DNA of 25,014 nt from Heterotrichella gracilis (lineage: Eukaryota; Sar; Xanthophyceae; Tribonematales; Xanthonemataceae): assembly GCA_032358255.1 (NCBI GenBank), contig JAULBX010028958.1, positions 1 through 25,014 of the forward strand, read 5' to 3'. Shown piece by piece: positions 1 to 9,701 of the stretch (position 1 is its first letter; the number at the start of each line of letters is the position of its first letter). The notes below the pieces were generated by a model, which was not told the origin of the DNA, made no database searches, and saw nothing but the letters and a program-made list of their open reading frames with translations. The translations under genes and the position numbers were made by a program.

Positions 1-599
1 GATCTCCCCAAACCTCACAGAAGCAGGGTGGCAATGACCTTTGCGCATGGAACATTTAACGATTGCAAAAAATTTGTGAAGAACAGTTACAAACAAATGA
101 ACTTGAATATATCATCAATTAAATAAACGCAGAACCAACCACTAGTAGTATCCATCCCATGCATGTATCGCATCAACTATATGCCCCTTGGGCCACCAAT
201 GGAGTTTGTCACAGCCTTGCAAATCTGTTATTGGAGTAACGGTGCACCAAGGTTGTTGAACGCATAGCTTCGTGGTATGGTAGTGGCGACACAGTTGCGT
301 CACACAACCCACTGTGTTGGGTCTAGGACGCGCCCATTCTCCTAGCTGGGCAATATGCAGTCCCTTTCTGCCGCATCAAGGCCGGTCGCGGTCTCAGGCA
401 GACCATGCAACACCCGAAGGCTGGTGGGGACGCATGGCACCACCAGGCGCCAGGCGCTTCCGGCAACCGGACCTGCACCCAAAACCTACAGGCGCCCTGC
501 CGTGTCAACGTCAGCTTCAACGGTACGATGGGCTTGTTTGCAGCACCATTGTTTTGTATTTTTCAGCAGAATACTAAATAGCGATGGGCATTTGAGGAA
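1..599. other. Intergenic stretch, no supported gene
   Basis: I see no reading frame here with convincing codon use, splice sites or motifs. The first 200 bases are A/T-rich. Read on the minus strand they contain TGTAA near 81-86, which could be the poly(A) signal of a minus-strand gene lying left of the window, but this is weak. Overlapping open frames at 314-800 run on both strands in several frames and look like chance in moderately GC-rich DNA. Confidence 0.5.
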
Positions 600-1560
600 G
601 ACTCCTTGGCACTGCAGGACGCCACTTCAGGACTGCCCGCTACTCCGCCTGAGGTGCCCAACTCTGGTTTCTGGTCTGGGTTTTGGTCAGAGTGGGGCTG
701 GTTGGGGTACCTGGTGTCACTGTGGGCGTTCATCCTCATCTCCATGTTCGGGTTCAGGTTTCTCTTGTTCACTGTGGTCAAGTTGCCTCCGATAGTTTAT
801 CTGGTCTGCGTCGTTTTCTTGGCCTTATTCGTGGCTTAAAGAAGTGGCAGTGAGCCAAGCTATTGAGATTCGTGAGCTCAAGGCAAGGAGTAACTCGGTT
901 GCGTGTATTTCCGGGGACTTTGTATCATAGGAACTCTACCTTGTTCAGGGTCTGAGTGCGGTTGGGGATGTTACGTTGGGGGTTGTGCAGTCTGCTGTGA
1001 CTGGAAACAAGGGTGGTCTATCCTGTCTAGTCAGGCCTACCAAGCGCTGTCAGGGGCAATGTGTGGGCAAGTCTTCTAGTGGTAACTATGACATGTTGGC
1101 GGATTACAAAGCCTTGAACCCTGTCTTGTGCCAGTGCATGCATGAACTTGTATTGAAAGATGTCTGTAATCAGACCGCAGTGGAACCCTATTGAGCAAGT
1201 CACAAGCAAGAAACTTCTGGGAATATATTACCTGTCGCTGCGCGTGGTCAGCCTGGTGGGTATATATGTACCCCAGGACTGCGTTCACCTGTATACGCGG
1301 GGCGCCACTGCTTTCAGTCTTTGGAAGTCAAGAGGCCAAACCTTCTCAGCTTGTGGTAAACTGTGTGGGTCACGTCAGTGCTTTGGGCATCAACGCATCT
1401 GGGGACGACTTGACCTTTTGCGCTGCCGTGGTCGATATAACAAACACGACAGGTTGCCTCCAGCAAGCTCCACCTGGGTGTGGTTGAGAGCTCTCTTCCT
1501 GACCACCTTGAGGCCATCAAAGACTGTTTCTCATGGGACGGGGGCAGCCTGGGGTCATGG
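600..1560 (+). other. Coding-like but broken patch, unrecognised
   Basis: Several stretches have coding-like composition, but no frame stays open. One frame at about 1330-1487 gives a plausible globular segment ending CVGHVSALGINASGDDL and beyond. Another frame at about 1195-1365 gives a different plausible segment ending PNLLSLW, just before the first one becomes convincing, so a frameshift or an intron could join them. At 606-839 a hydrophobic frame (rich in F, L, W and V) is open to a TAA but has no ATG start. I recognise no family. A decayed gene or element remnant is the best reading, at low confidence. Confidence 0.25.
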
Positions 1561-1588
1561 AGGAGGTGAAGAGCAAAGCCCTATAGAA

Positions 1589-1627
1589 GGGTTTAGATGG
1601 ACTGGGTAGGGTTTAGGGTTTTGGGGG
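1589..1627 (+). repeat. TTTAGGG-type telomere-like tract
   Basis: Imperfect GGGTTTA/TTTAGGG units on the plus strand, interrupted by a short non-repeat spacer. It lies upstream of the first recognisable exon of the gamma-tubulin complex gene. It is one of several such interstitial tracts in the window and too short to be a chromosome end. Confidence 0.75.
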
Positions 1628-2012
1628 CCGTTGAGGACTATCTCTTCATGAACCTGCAGGATACATACTATTACCTCATGTGCCAGCAGGATGCATACTG
1701 CCCCATCCCAAGACGGCACCTGCCACCCCCCCACACACCCCTCCACCCACCACTCTCTCCTTTCAACACAGGCCCGCCTCCTCTTTCAGCTGCCCCCGCC
1801 ACCTACGGCCTAGCCACACCACTAGCCCAGGCAGCCGCCAAGCTGGGGCTAGACACTCAGATCCCCTGCTGCAGTGTCTACGGCTGCATTTCACACTCAC
1901 AGCCACACCCACAGCAGCATCCGGTACCCCACAGCGGGTGTCAGCGCCGGCGGGTGGGGAGGATGCGGGGGCAGCACTGTGGGTGCTTGAGCTGCATGGA
2001 GGTTCTCTGGAT

Positions 2013-2144
2013 CTAGATGTGCAGTGGCCTATGCATGTGTTGCTAAATGAGGAGGTGGGTGGGGAGATGGAGCCTAACCTTTAAACCCCAAACCCTAAAC
2101 CCTAGGCCCTTGATGTGCAGTGGCCCATTTGGTGCTGAATGAAG
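2013..2144 (+). repeat. Exon-end duplication bracketing a CCCTAAA tract
   Basis: The exon end GATGTGCAGTGGCC (2016-2029, running to the donor at 2055) recurs in degenerate form at 2112-2144, including GATGTGCAGTGGCCC and a GCTGAATGAAG tail. Between the copies lies a CCCTAAA-type tract (about 2082-2106). The second copy has stops in the original frame and lies in the intron. The same arrangement occurs in the oxidoreductase gene at 18355-18575, 19241-19385 and 19765-20108. Confidence 0.75.
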
Positions 2145-2469
2145 GGGGTCACTGTGAAGAAATTGGTGGTGGATGGCGCCGCAGTTCTTGAGGCTTAAGG
2201 GGTTTGGGCTGCCGCACTGCACCGCAGCGCCCTGCTCCGCCCAACCCAAATCCTCACTTACGGCCTCACCCGCTACTGCTCTATTCTAGCAACTACACGT
2301 TCAACCGCAACTCCTTGTAGCAGGCTTTCACCCCGTACCGCACCCTGTTTCAATACCTGCTCCGCCTGAGGCTACTGGCTGCTGAGCTGGATGGTGCTTG
2401 AGCCACCCTCCACGCACACCACTCGCGCCAGCAGCGGGGGAGCAACAGGGGGCGGTGGTGCCCCAGCAG

Positions 2470-2503
2470 CGGCGGCGGCGGCGGTGGTGGTGGTGGTGGT
2501 GGC
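2470..2503 (+). repeat. GGC/GGT trinucleotide tract in the GCP exon
   Basis: About five GGC units are followed by six GGT units in frame with the GCP coding sequence, so they would encode a polyglycine run of about eleven residues between the LxRL..ELD segment and the LRDRMAHLVNNLQ segment. GCP proteins tolerate variable linkers at this place. It is likely length-variable. Confidence 0.85.
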
Positions 2504-3763
2504 ATGCGCAGCCTTGATCAACTGTGGGAGTGGGAGCTGAGGGATCGTATGGCGCACTTGGTCAACAACCTGCAGAAATGTATGTGTAGGTGGGTGGGTT
2601 TGATGGAGGTGGAGGGTAGCCGGGGGCGGCGGCAGGCGCTTGATACCATACCCTCCACATTACGCCTCAGGTGACCATGCATGCAACAGTCAGCCAGGCG
2701 AAACCCCATGGAGGGGGGAACTGATGGAGGGGTGGGCCGGTGGGAAAGGGGGTGATGTACGGTCTCAGCAGGGGAGGGCCAATGCTCACATGGTCACACC
2801 ACATCCCGGCATCCCCTCAGCTATTCACCTCCGCAAAAAAACCACATTTCCCCCCTGCCATTTCCTGCAATCTTGCATTTTGGCGGCAATGCTCCCCCAT
2901 TTGCCTCTCGCAATCTTGCACTTAAACAACCCCCCTTTTCCTCTTCCCAGGTTGAAGTGATCAAGGCGCAGTACTCCCTGCTCCAGTCCCGCATGGCTGC
3001 CGCCCGTGACTTCACTGCACTTGAGAAGGCGCATGCGCAGTGGCTGCAGGCGCTGGTCAGCCAGACGTTCCTGGATGCGCGCGCCCTCTTGTCTGCCATA
3101 GAGGGGATTGGCAGTCTGCAGGCGGCTGTGCGCGCTGGTGCAGGTGGGTGGGGCGGGGAGTGTGGGAAGGGAGCTGTGCGTAGTTTACGGTCAGAGGTGA
3201 TAGTATTGGATTGCAGCGGAAGTTACTCCTGGTGGGAGTATCAGCCACCCTCGGTGGGCCCAGGGTATGCGCTTGCGCCTACATACACGGCAATGTCCTG
3301 ACCCACCCTGGCGCACCCCGCACCCTCTGCATACCCTACCCAAATAATACCTTTCGATTGCGTTTTTAACGACAGAAAAATATTAGAATGAAATGAGAAG
3401 TGAGTCTCATTTTGACTCATTCATTACAATTGCTTCATTTTTTGTATTACTTAGTGTACATAGAAACAATTGATTTTTCTTGTCAATATTTATGGAATAA
3501 AATCTTACCCAGTTCTTTCTTGTTTGCAGCGCTTGCGCAGGGAGATCGACCAGCCACGCCTCGACCCAGTTGAGGTTGCCAGCCTGTCCGTCTCCTTCCT
3601 CACCCACTCCACCCTTGTGTACACAGTGCTGCAGAGCGGCAGCCTGGCCAGGAGCAGGGCAACCCTATTCATACGCCAGCTGCTGCTCAGGCTCAACTTC
3701 AATGGCTACATGGCGGGACAGGCCAGGCACCGAGCGAGGGGGGAGGGGGGGATAGATAAATGA

Positions 3764-4645
3764 TGGGCGCAGGTATGAGGATGTTAAGCTGCAATTAGCT
3801 ATTAGGGTTCGAAATCTGACGATTGGTGGGGCCTTTCCTGGGATACCAGGGCCGTGCAATTCATCAGCCAGCTGCAACTGCGTACCAGTTTTTTAGGTAC
3901 ACATGTGCTAGTGAAGGCAGGGGACAGCACAGGTGCATGTGCAATGTATGTAATATATATGGACAACAGTTCTGTAACGCGATTGTTTTGCCCTCTATAA
4001 TTAATACAATTATATGCTGATACCGGCCTGCCATTGATGCATCCATATGGCAGCTGCAGTGGAAATCGAATGCTGTTACACAGTGAGCTAAAAAAAGCAT
4101 TTTGAAATGCCCCCCCACACACTGAGTGCAATCTGTTATTGGATAGCTGCGCATGTCAGGAACTGCCACGGCAAGCCACGAGGAAATTTCCAAAACCTTG
4201 AGCACTGAACGGCACAATTGTCAAGCCATGACTGTTGCATGCCTTCAAAGCGTATATCTGTTGCAAAAAACAATTAAGCACCTAAATGTCACATATGATG
4301 GAAGGCACTGTCACAGTGCCAAAATTGCCAACAATGAATTTAAATGCTCAGCAGCCATTGTAGTACAACGTTGCCCCACATGCCGGCACTGCTAAAACGG
4401 TACTATTTGCAGCAGTACTGGGTTCCAAGCTGTACCACTTGATAAAGGCTTTATCAACTCTATGTCAACACATTGCTGCATAGATGTTTCCGCAATTACT
4501 GCCTGAGATAACTTGTAATGTACAGTGACCTGCAATCATTGATCTGTGTACGTCACCACTCACAGCCTTGACTGTGACACCAGGAGTGCCCACCATGCCA
4601 TGTGCTCCACTGTCAATTGCCGCTGTGTTGCCACATCGTGTCAAA
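3764..4645. other. Intergenic, no supported gene
   Basis: This is the spacer between the plus-strand GCP remnant and the 3' end of the minus-strand gene, so the two are convergent. It is A/T-richer than the neighbouring exons. A TGTAA at 3972-3976 is a possible poly(A) signal about 210 bases after the GCP stop. The open frame at 4153-4395 has no family resemblance. I see no RNA gene. Confidence 0.55.
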
Positions 4646-7314
4646 CTACACTCCGAAATTCAAACCACCCAAAGGATCCAGTTCAGGCAGTTCTGCAAGG
4701 AATGTCTCAAATAGGGCATCATCACTGCCATCGCATTGCGCCAGATCATCGGTTGCACTCTCCTCGAGGCTGGTGTTCATCTCATCCACCCCTGCATCCA
4801 GCGCACCAGAGCTGCTGCTGGGCCCTGCCATGGACTGTGGCGCGCCTGACTCAGACGCCTGCAGAGGCAGGTCCGTCCCCTCCAGGGGGCCAGGTGGAGG
4901 TCCAGGGGGAGAACCCTGTGAACCCTGCGGGGTGCTGGCTGCGCCCCCTTGCCCTGTGCTGTCAGCTGATGGCTGGCGCTGCCTGGAGAGAGGATACTGC
5001 ACTGCTCCAGCGGGGGGCCCCTGGTGCTGTGCCACAGCTGGGGCTGCAAAGGCGGGAGGTGGCATTGGCACATGCGCTTCTGCAGGTCCGACTGGGCTCA
5101 CTGAGGTGACCTCCAGGCCTGAGGGTGGGGAAGCAGAGGGTGTCCCGCCGGTGACGCCTTGCAAATTCATCCTTAGGAAGGCCCAAAGGAGGCCCTCCAC
5201 CTGATTCATCCGCGATGCGAGGCCATTCACATCCAGCCGCAGCTGGCGCAACTGCACAAAAATGAAAAGCACATTTTACTACCCCTTCTCCCACATAAAT
5301 GAGGTGGCACTTCTGCCTTGGCCACCACCGAGGTCATTGGACCCCAACCACCGAGGGTCATTTGCCAGATTAAAAAAAAGGAGTAACATACAGCAGGCCA
5401 ACGCGGTCATGGATACTATGTGCATGTACACCCTCATGCATGCACATTAGTAAAAGGCGGTACATATTGAGGAATCTACTGCGGACTGGCGGGAGCAGCA
5501 GACAAGTCAACATGGCGGGCAATGCATACAGGTGTGCAGGGTATGACAAGTACCTTGTGCGCATCACTGATGGCATGCTGCTGGGAGCTGCCCGGGTCCT
5601 GCGCATCAGGCTTTGGCGCCTGCTGGTCCCCTGCACCATACCAGCACCAACCTGACCGCCAAGGGGGACTGGTGGCGCTGCTGGTGGTGGTGGTGCGGGT
5701 GCTCCTGGCAGGTGACCCGGGGCTGCTGAGGTTGTGCTGTTGGCAGGGACCATCCCTGCTGTGCTGTTGGAGGCTGGCAATGGCGCATGGTGAGAGCGGC
5801 CTTGGTTGGCGCGCTTCTTGACAGGGGGAGTGGGCGTGGATGGTTTGGAGCGCCCCTTGTGCGAGACCCTGTGGTGTGGCTGCCTCAGCTGAGTTGTCAG
5901 CTGCTGCTGTCCCTCGGACTGCAAGGGCTGCACCGCATGCAGCCTGAGCTTAAACTGAAGGTACTGCGAAGGCAGGAGGGCCACCTTGACGCGCCCCTTA
6001 GCCCCCTCCATCAAGAAAGCCTTCTTTGCTTCCATCAGCTCTGGCTTTTGCAGCTCCTCATCTGTGAACAACCTCTCCATTGCCAGTTTCAGCTGCACTG
6101 TGACCCTGGGCAGGCCACTGCCGTCTGACTGATCCATAGACAACACTGCACCCGCGGCTTTCTTTGGATTTGGCGAGTAGAAGGGCTTCCCAGCCTGGTT
6201 AGTGAGCTGGACGGCGGCGCGCTTTGCAGCACCCAGGATGACACCAGGCGCAATCGGTGTGTCCAAGGTGGATCCGCGCGGCATGGGGATGGAGACCTCA
6301 AAGTAGGTGCTGTACTTGGCTTCCTGGCTGTCAGTAGCCTTCTGGACTGGCGAATCATCTTGCCTGATGTCAACAATGGAGCCATACAGCAGCTGGCAGC
6401 TGGCGCCAGTATCCGCTCGCCCCGCTGAATCGGCTGCTGGAGCCTCCAGTGCAGTTGCGCAGGGCCTCCCGAGCATATATGCCAGTTCTGAGATCTGTAC
6501 TTGAAAGGAAAAGCTTGCGCCGGACACTTCCTGCAGGCATAGTATCAACATCAGTAAGATGGTCATGAATACTTGTCAAATATTCATGAAATGGAGTGGC
6601 ATGACACCATGGTGCACCATGCAGATGACTAACACCCAGGAGCTTGACATCCCTTTGTTCGGCGCCAACTTCAAATCACAAGTAAAGCCCGTGGCATGCG
6701 CATGCTTGCACCAGAAAACCATGTATGTCAGTCACATTACAGTATGCACTCAGCCGGCGCCATGCGTGCACCACACCCATGCACTGCCAGAGCACTGCAG
6801 TGACCACACAGTATCACGGTCAGCATGCGCTGCATGCACTGCAACTGACTTTGCTGTCACAATTCAATTCAGGCTACCACGCACCTCAACTGGAAAGAAC
6901 TTGGCTTGTTCCCTCAGGACATACTGATGGGGGCATGAGCAACCCGGGTCAGTACTAGGGTGCCATGTTGGTTTGCCACCAGAGTCCATTGGGCCAGCAG
7001 CAAACTGTGGGTTCGCCTTGTCTGGGTAGTGGAATTTCCCGCCTTTGCCAGTGACGCGCCCAGGCTTGGTTGCATCAGTACCCCACAGCACGAACATAGC
7101 AACCAGTTGACCTGTTGCCGGGCTGTGGCCTGCACCAGTGGTCCTCCACCACACCAGAAATGCAACAGCCAACATGAAGAGCAGACCATTATGGGATTCC
7201 CTTTTCTCCTTGCCCTGAGGTGTCCTGGATGACAATTTGAACTCTCCTCTGCTGCAGAATGCTTCTGATGCACTCCGCTGTTGCAACCACTGTGGGAGTA
7301 CCAACAGACTGCAT
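4646..7314 (-). CDS. Unrecognised multi-exon protein with Pro-rich and acidic C-terminal region
   Basis: At least three exons. The first is open from about 7304 down to a GTGCGT donor at 6884 (exon end 6885). It splices in phase 0 to a second exon starting at 6530, giving ..KFFPVE|EVSGASFSFQVQ. The second exon runs to about 5568 (GTGATG donor, phase 0) or 5554 (better GTACTT donor, wrong phase). The last exon is 5251-4646 with a TAG stop. The start is uncertain: the only nearby ATG is 7314-7312, in another frame that ends after about 40 codons, so an extra intron is likely near 7200. The middle exon has a compact segment (EAKYSTYFEVSIPMPRGS, KPFYSPNPKKAAGAVLSMD, ELMEAKKAFLMEGAKGRVKV) followed by a basic Pro-rich region. 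The last exon begins with a short amphipathic stretch, LRQLRLDVNGLASRMNQVEG, then a Pro/Gly/Ser-rich low-complexity segment and an acidic end. Such a tail is common in nuclear regulators, but that is only a suggestion. I recognise no family. Confidence 0.55.
6563..6589. repeat. Perfect 9-bp inverted repeat in an intron
   Basis: TCATGAATA (6563-6571) and TATTCATGA (6581-6589) are perfect reverse complements around a 9-base loop. It lies in the first visible intron of the minus-strand gene. No function can be assigned. Confidence 0.8.
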
Positions 7315-8394
7315 GGCTACTAGCTGCTGCAGCAGTGACTGCTCAAGAGATGATTCCTATTGAAGTATTCAAAGGGCTTGAGGAGATACTGGGAAACCAA
7401 TGATGGCTCACGGTGTGGTGTTGACAAGCCTGTCGGATACAAATAGAGCAAAGTAGGGCCGCACTTTGCGCCAAGCTCTAACCAAAGCTTGCGCTGAACC
7501 AAAAGAATTGTACAACCTTGGTCTAACACAGTGGCCCCGTGAAGGCCACAGCCATGGCCTAGCTGTGTCAACGAGTCTAATGCAACAACCTGAAGGTTTC
7601 AACACGGTGAATGTGCGCCAACTCACTCCGTGCGACTTTCTTGTATGCATGCGCTACAGGTACGACATACCGACACCCTCGCTTCATCTCCTCGTCAATA
7701 GACTACCTGGTACACGGACAAGGTGTCCGTGTCACACGCATATCTGCTTTACCCTTCTTTAGGGTTTAGAATTTCCCTGCTAGCCCAGGCCCTGGCAAGC
7801 CTTGCTCTCAAATGCGGCAGGCACGCAGCGTTTCCTTACTCAAAGCCAGTTACTGTTTCAATCACCTGTCAAGGCAAGGTCTTAGAACCTGAATGAGTAC
7901 GTTCAGTGTATACACTGTTCTTTGAAGAATGTCATTGTGAGCCCCGAGGCTCGGCAAGGCTTTGTGAAGTTTCTTGGCTGTGCCCATTTAAGGTCTGGTA
8001 AACCGAACTTGTCTATTTGACTAACTTAGGTACGTTATGACAGTCCGGTGTGGTTGTATCTAATGGTAACACATTTGGTGTTCATAACCAACAAGGCGTA
8101 GGGTGTCAAAACAAAGTGTGTGATACACCATACCTCCACCCAACTACCATGTCCCCAACTGGCCCCTCGCTATATGCATGCATGCGCACTTTGATCCTCC
8201 AGCACATTACCAAGTTATCCACAAGCTTTCATAACTAGTAGTTACCACAGGTCCCTGGGCGGGGTACTTTGCCATGCGCCACTTACCGGGTGACCAACGT
8301 ACCATATTAACCTAGCCCCTTGCCATGTGCAGGTACCAAGTTACCAAAGCAACCCTGTGCCTCTGCGGGATGAGCCCTGAACTCGTGAACGGGG
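7315..8394. other. Intergenic, probable upstream region of the minus-strand gene
   Basis: It separates the minus-strand gene from the plus-strand family that starts near 9702. Open frames at 7320-7650 (minus) and 7466-7762 (plus) overlap each other and neither shows a motif. I see no tRNA or other RNA gene. Confidence 0.45.
7712..7732. repeat. Perfect 9-bp hairpin with a 3-base loop
   Basis: ACACGGACA and TGTCCGTGT are perfect reverse complements separated by AGG. The site is isolated in the spacer and is followed by a pyrimidine-rich stretch and a short TTTAGGGTTTAG. It could be chance or a remnant of a small inverted-repeat element. Confidence 0.7.
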
Positions 8395-8615
8395 GACAAA
8401 ACACCTAAAACCCTGCGGAACAACCATACAAGATCAATTACAAAACCCTGTGAGGCAACCCTTAAATCCTGGGAGGACAACCCTAAACCCTAAACTCTCA
8501 GGCGGGGACCCTTAAATCGTTGTGGGGCAGCCCCACCCCCCTGCGTGGGCAACTCATAAGCCTTGCTGGAGCAACTCAGCAATGATAATCACATCTTGTT
8601 GGGGCAATACCTCCC
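8395..8615 (+). repeat. Degenerate minisatellite derived from CCCTAAA-like units
   Basis: About seven diverged units of roughly 20-30 bases with the pattern AAACCCTG(c/t)GGgGCAACCC(t)TAAAT. Examples start at about 8410, 8445, 8468, 8489, 8518, 8540 and 8565. One unit contains a clean AACCCTAAACCCTAAAC. The unit seems to mix telomere-like sequence with a G-rich 'tggggcaac' core. It does not encode a continuous frame. Confidence 0.6.
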
Positions 8616-8621
8616 TCACCC

Positions 8622-8692
8622 CTTCTCCCTTCTCCCTCCTCCCTCACCCCTTCTGCCTCCTCCCTCCTCCCTCCTCCCCACACCTGATTATC
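8622..8692. repeat. Pyrimidine-rich CCCTCC/CCCTTCT microsatellite
   Basis: Almost pure C/T on the plus strand (CTCCCTCCTCCCT and similar). It lies directly upstream of a good 3' splice-site sequence at 8711-8717, so it may act as, or have grown out of, a polypyrimidine tract. Confidence 0.75.
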
Positions 8693-8717
8693 ACCCCCTG
8701 TCTTCCTCCTCACGCAG

Positions 8718-8977
8718 CTGTATCTAGCTCAGGCCACCATCCGCATGGAGCCCTTCCGCAACAAGACAGTGAGCAGAATTGGTACTCTTTAAACCCTGCA
8801 CTAAACCCTACAATGCCCGCGCAAAGGCTCATGCTCCCTTCATCCTATGTACTGAATCCTCACTCCTGGTAGCATACTGTCCTATTATCCTCGCAGTGCG
8901 CCCGAACCACTCGCTGCAATAAAGTGCCCATCACAGCGGCCGCCAGCTTATTATCAGCAGTGGTTCTGTCTCCCTAA
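8718..8977 (+). other. Two candidate orphan exons (8718-8768 and 8897-8977)
   Basis: A 51-base segment reads LYLAQATIRMEPFRNKT in one open frame, bounded by a CACGCAG acceptor behind a long pyrimidine tract and a GTGAGC donor at 8769. A second segment starts after a CTCGCAG acceptor at 8897, joins in phase 0 and ends in TAA at 8975-8977 (about 26 residues). Splice signals and phase agree, but there is no start exon and no family I recognise. It may be the 3' fragment of a lost gene. Confidence 0.35.
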
Positions 8978-9701
8978 AACCTTACAATTACAACTTATGT
9001 TTGGTTCATCATTTACTATGCTCCACATATATGCATGGGCATAAGGTCGATCTTGACATGGTTATGGTGTCTGCTATACCTTGTGCAGAGTGAGCACCTT
9101 CATCATACACACAGTGGCTTTCACATCCTGTGTGTTGCTGGACTGTCACCCTGGGCATCGCCCTTCCATTCTTCCTTTCTTTCTCACCATGCCAACATGA
9201 TACGCAACCTCAGCACGCCACCCAGCCACTGCTGCCAGCATGATGCAGGATGCTGGAGATACAGTCGATACTGTTCTGTGCAGGTGGATAAAGTAATATA
9301 TTGACCCCCCAGCTTTGGGCCAGCCGCCTAATTCCAAGTCCTGCTAGTGCCACTATAGCCCTCGCTGGGAATTTTACAGCAGCAACACAAAGCAGTTTTG
9401 CAACTTCAGGTAAGGCTAACATCAAGATCCAGGTGACCCATCAACACAGTCACCACCACAAACCCCTTGGATCTGGTTTTTGTACACGAACTACATTCGT
9501 TCTGAGCTGAGCTGCGGACTTGTTTAACAGCAGATATATGTACAGGACAATACAGATATTGCCGCAGTCAGTATGCGCCAGGGTATTAGTTGTCTACATC
9601 AAAGCAGGATCATGACATACCTATGTTGCAATTTGCCCCCCCCTCATTTTTCATGTGTTGGTCACATTGGATGAGATTCCAGGTCTGTGTATCACAGCAT
9701 T
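8978..9701. other. Spacer or 5' untranslated region before the first tandem family gene
   Basis: No coding segment is convincing. A strong donor, CAG followed by GTAAGG at about 9411, could end a non-coding 5' exon of the gene whose ATG is at 9702. The acceptor-like TTCCAG at about 9682 would fit as its partner. This is inference from splice-site strings only. Confidence 0.35.

Larger units (their letters stand above)
1772..3763 (+). pseudogene. Gamma-tubulin complex protein (GCP/Spc97-Spc98 family), C-terminal part, probably decayed
   Basis: GCP proteins build the gamma-tubulin ring complex that nucleates microtubules; the C-terminal (GRIP2) half binds gamma-tubulin. Four exons are visible: about 1772-2054, 2324 to about 2580-2589, 2951 to about 3127 or 3143, and 3530-3763 (stop 3761-3763). 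Family signatures in order are LDVQWPMHVLL (the 'vpWPL' strand), YRTLFQYLLRLRLLAAELD, LRDRMAHLVNNLQ, VEVIKAQYSLL, RDFTALEKAHAQWLQALVSQ and finally RQLLLRLNFNGYM near the end. This order and spacing fit GCP4-like proteins best, though I cannot separate GCP4, 5 and 6. Damage: an in-frame TGA at 2399-2401 stands where the family has Trp. The second exon reaches its possible donors (2580, 2590) in a phase that does not fit the phase-0 start at 2951. The donor at 3144 also conflicts with the phase-0 exon at 3530, unless a GTGCGC donor at 3128 is used. No N-terminal half is visible upstream. Confidence 0.72.

Noticed and set aside
606..839. Small membrane protein with several hydrophobic stretches
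   Set aside because: No ATG, no Kozak-like context, and frame overlaps with equally long frames on the other strand; hydrophobicity alone is weak evidence.
2317..2319. An apparent in-frame TAG just before the second GCP exon, suggesting TAG recoding as in some green algae
   Set aside because: It belongs to the 3' splice site (CTTGTAGCAG); the exon starts at 2324, so TAG is intronic.
3780..3850. Possible tRNA, from a GGTTCGAAATC T-loop-like string
   Set aside because: The T stem does not pair and no acceptor, D or anticodon arms can be placed.
4546..5204. Long plus-strand open frames opposite the last exon of the minus-strand gene
   Set aside because: They are mirror frames of the GC-rich low-complexity minus-strand exon, whose splice acceptor and stop fit; the plus frames show no motifs.
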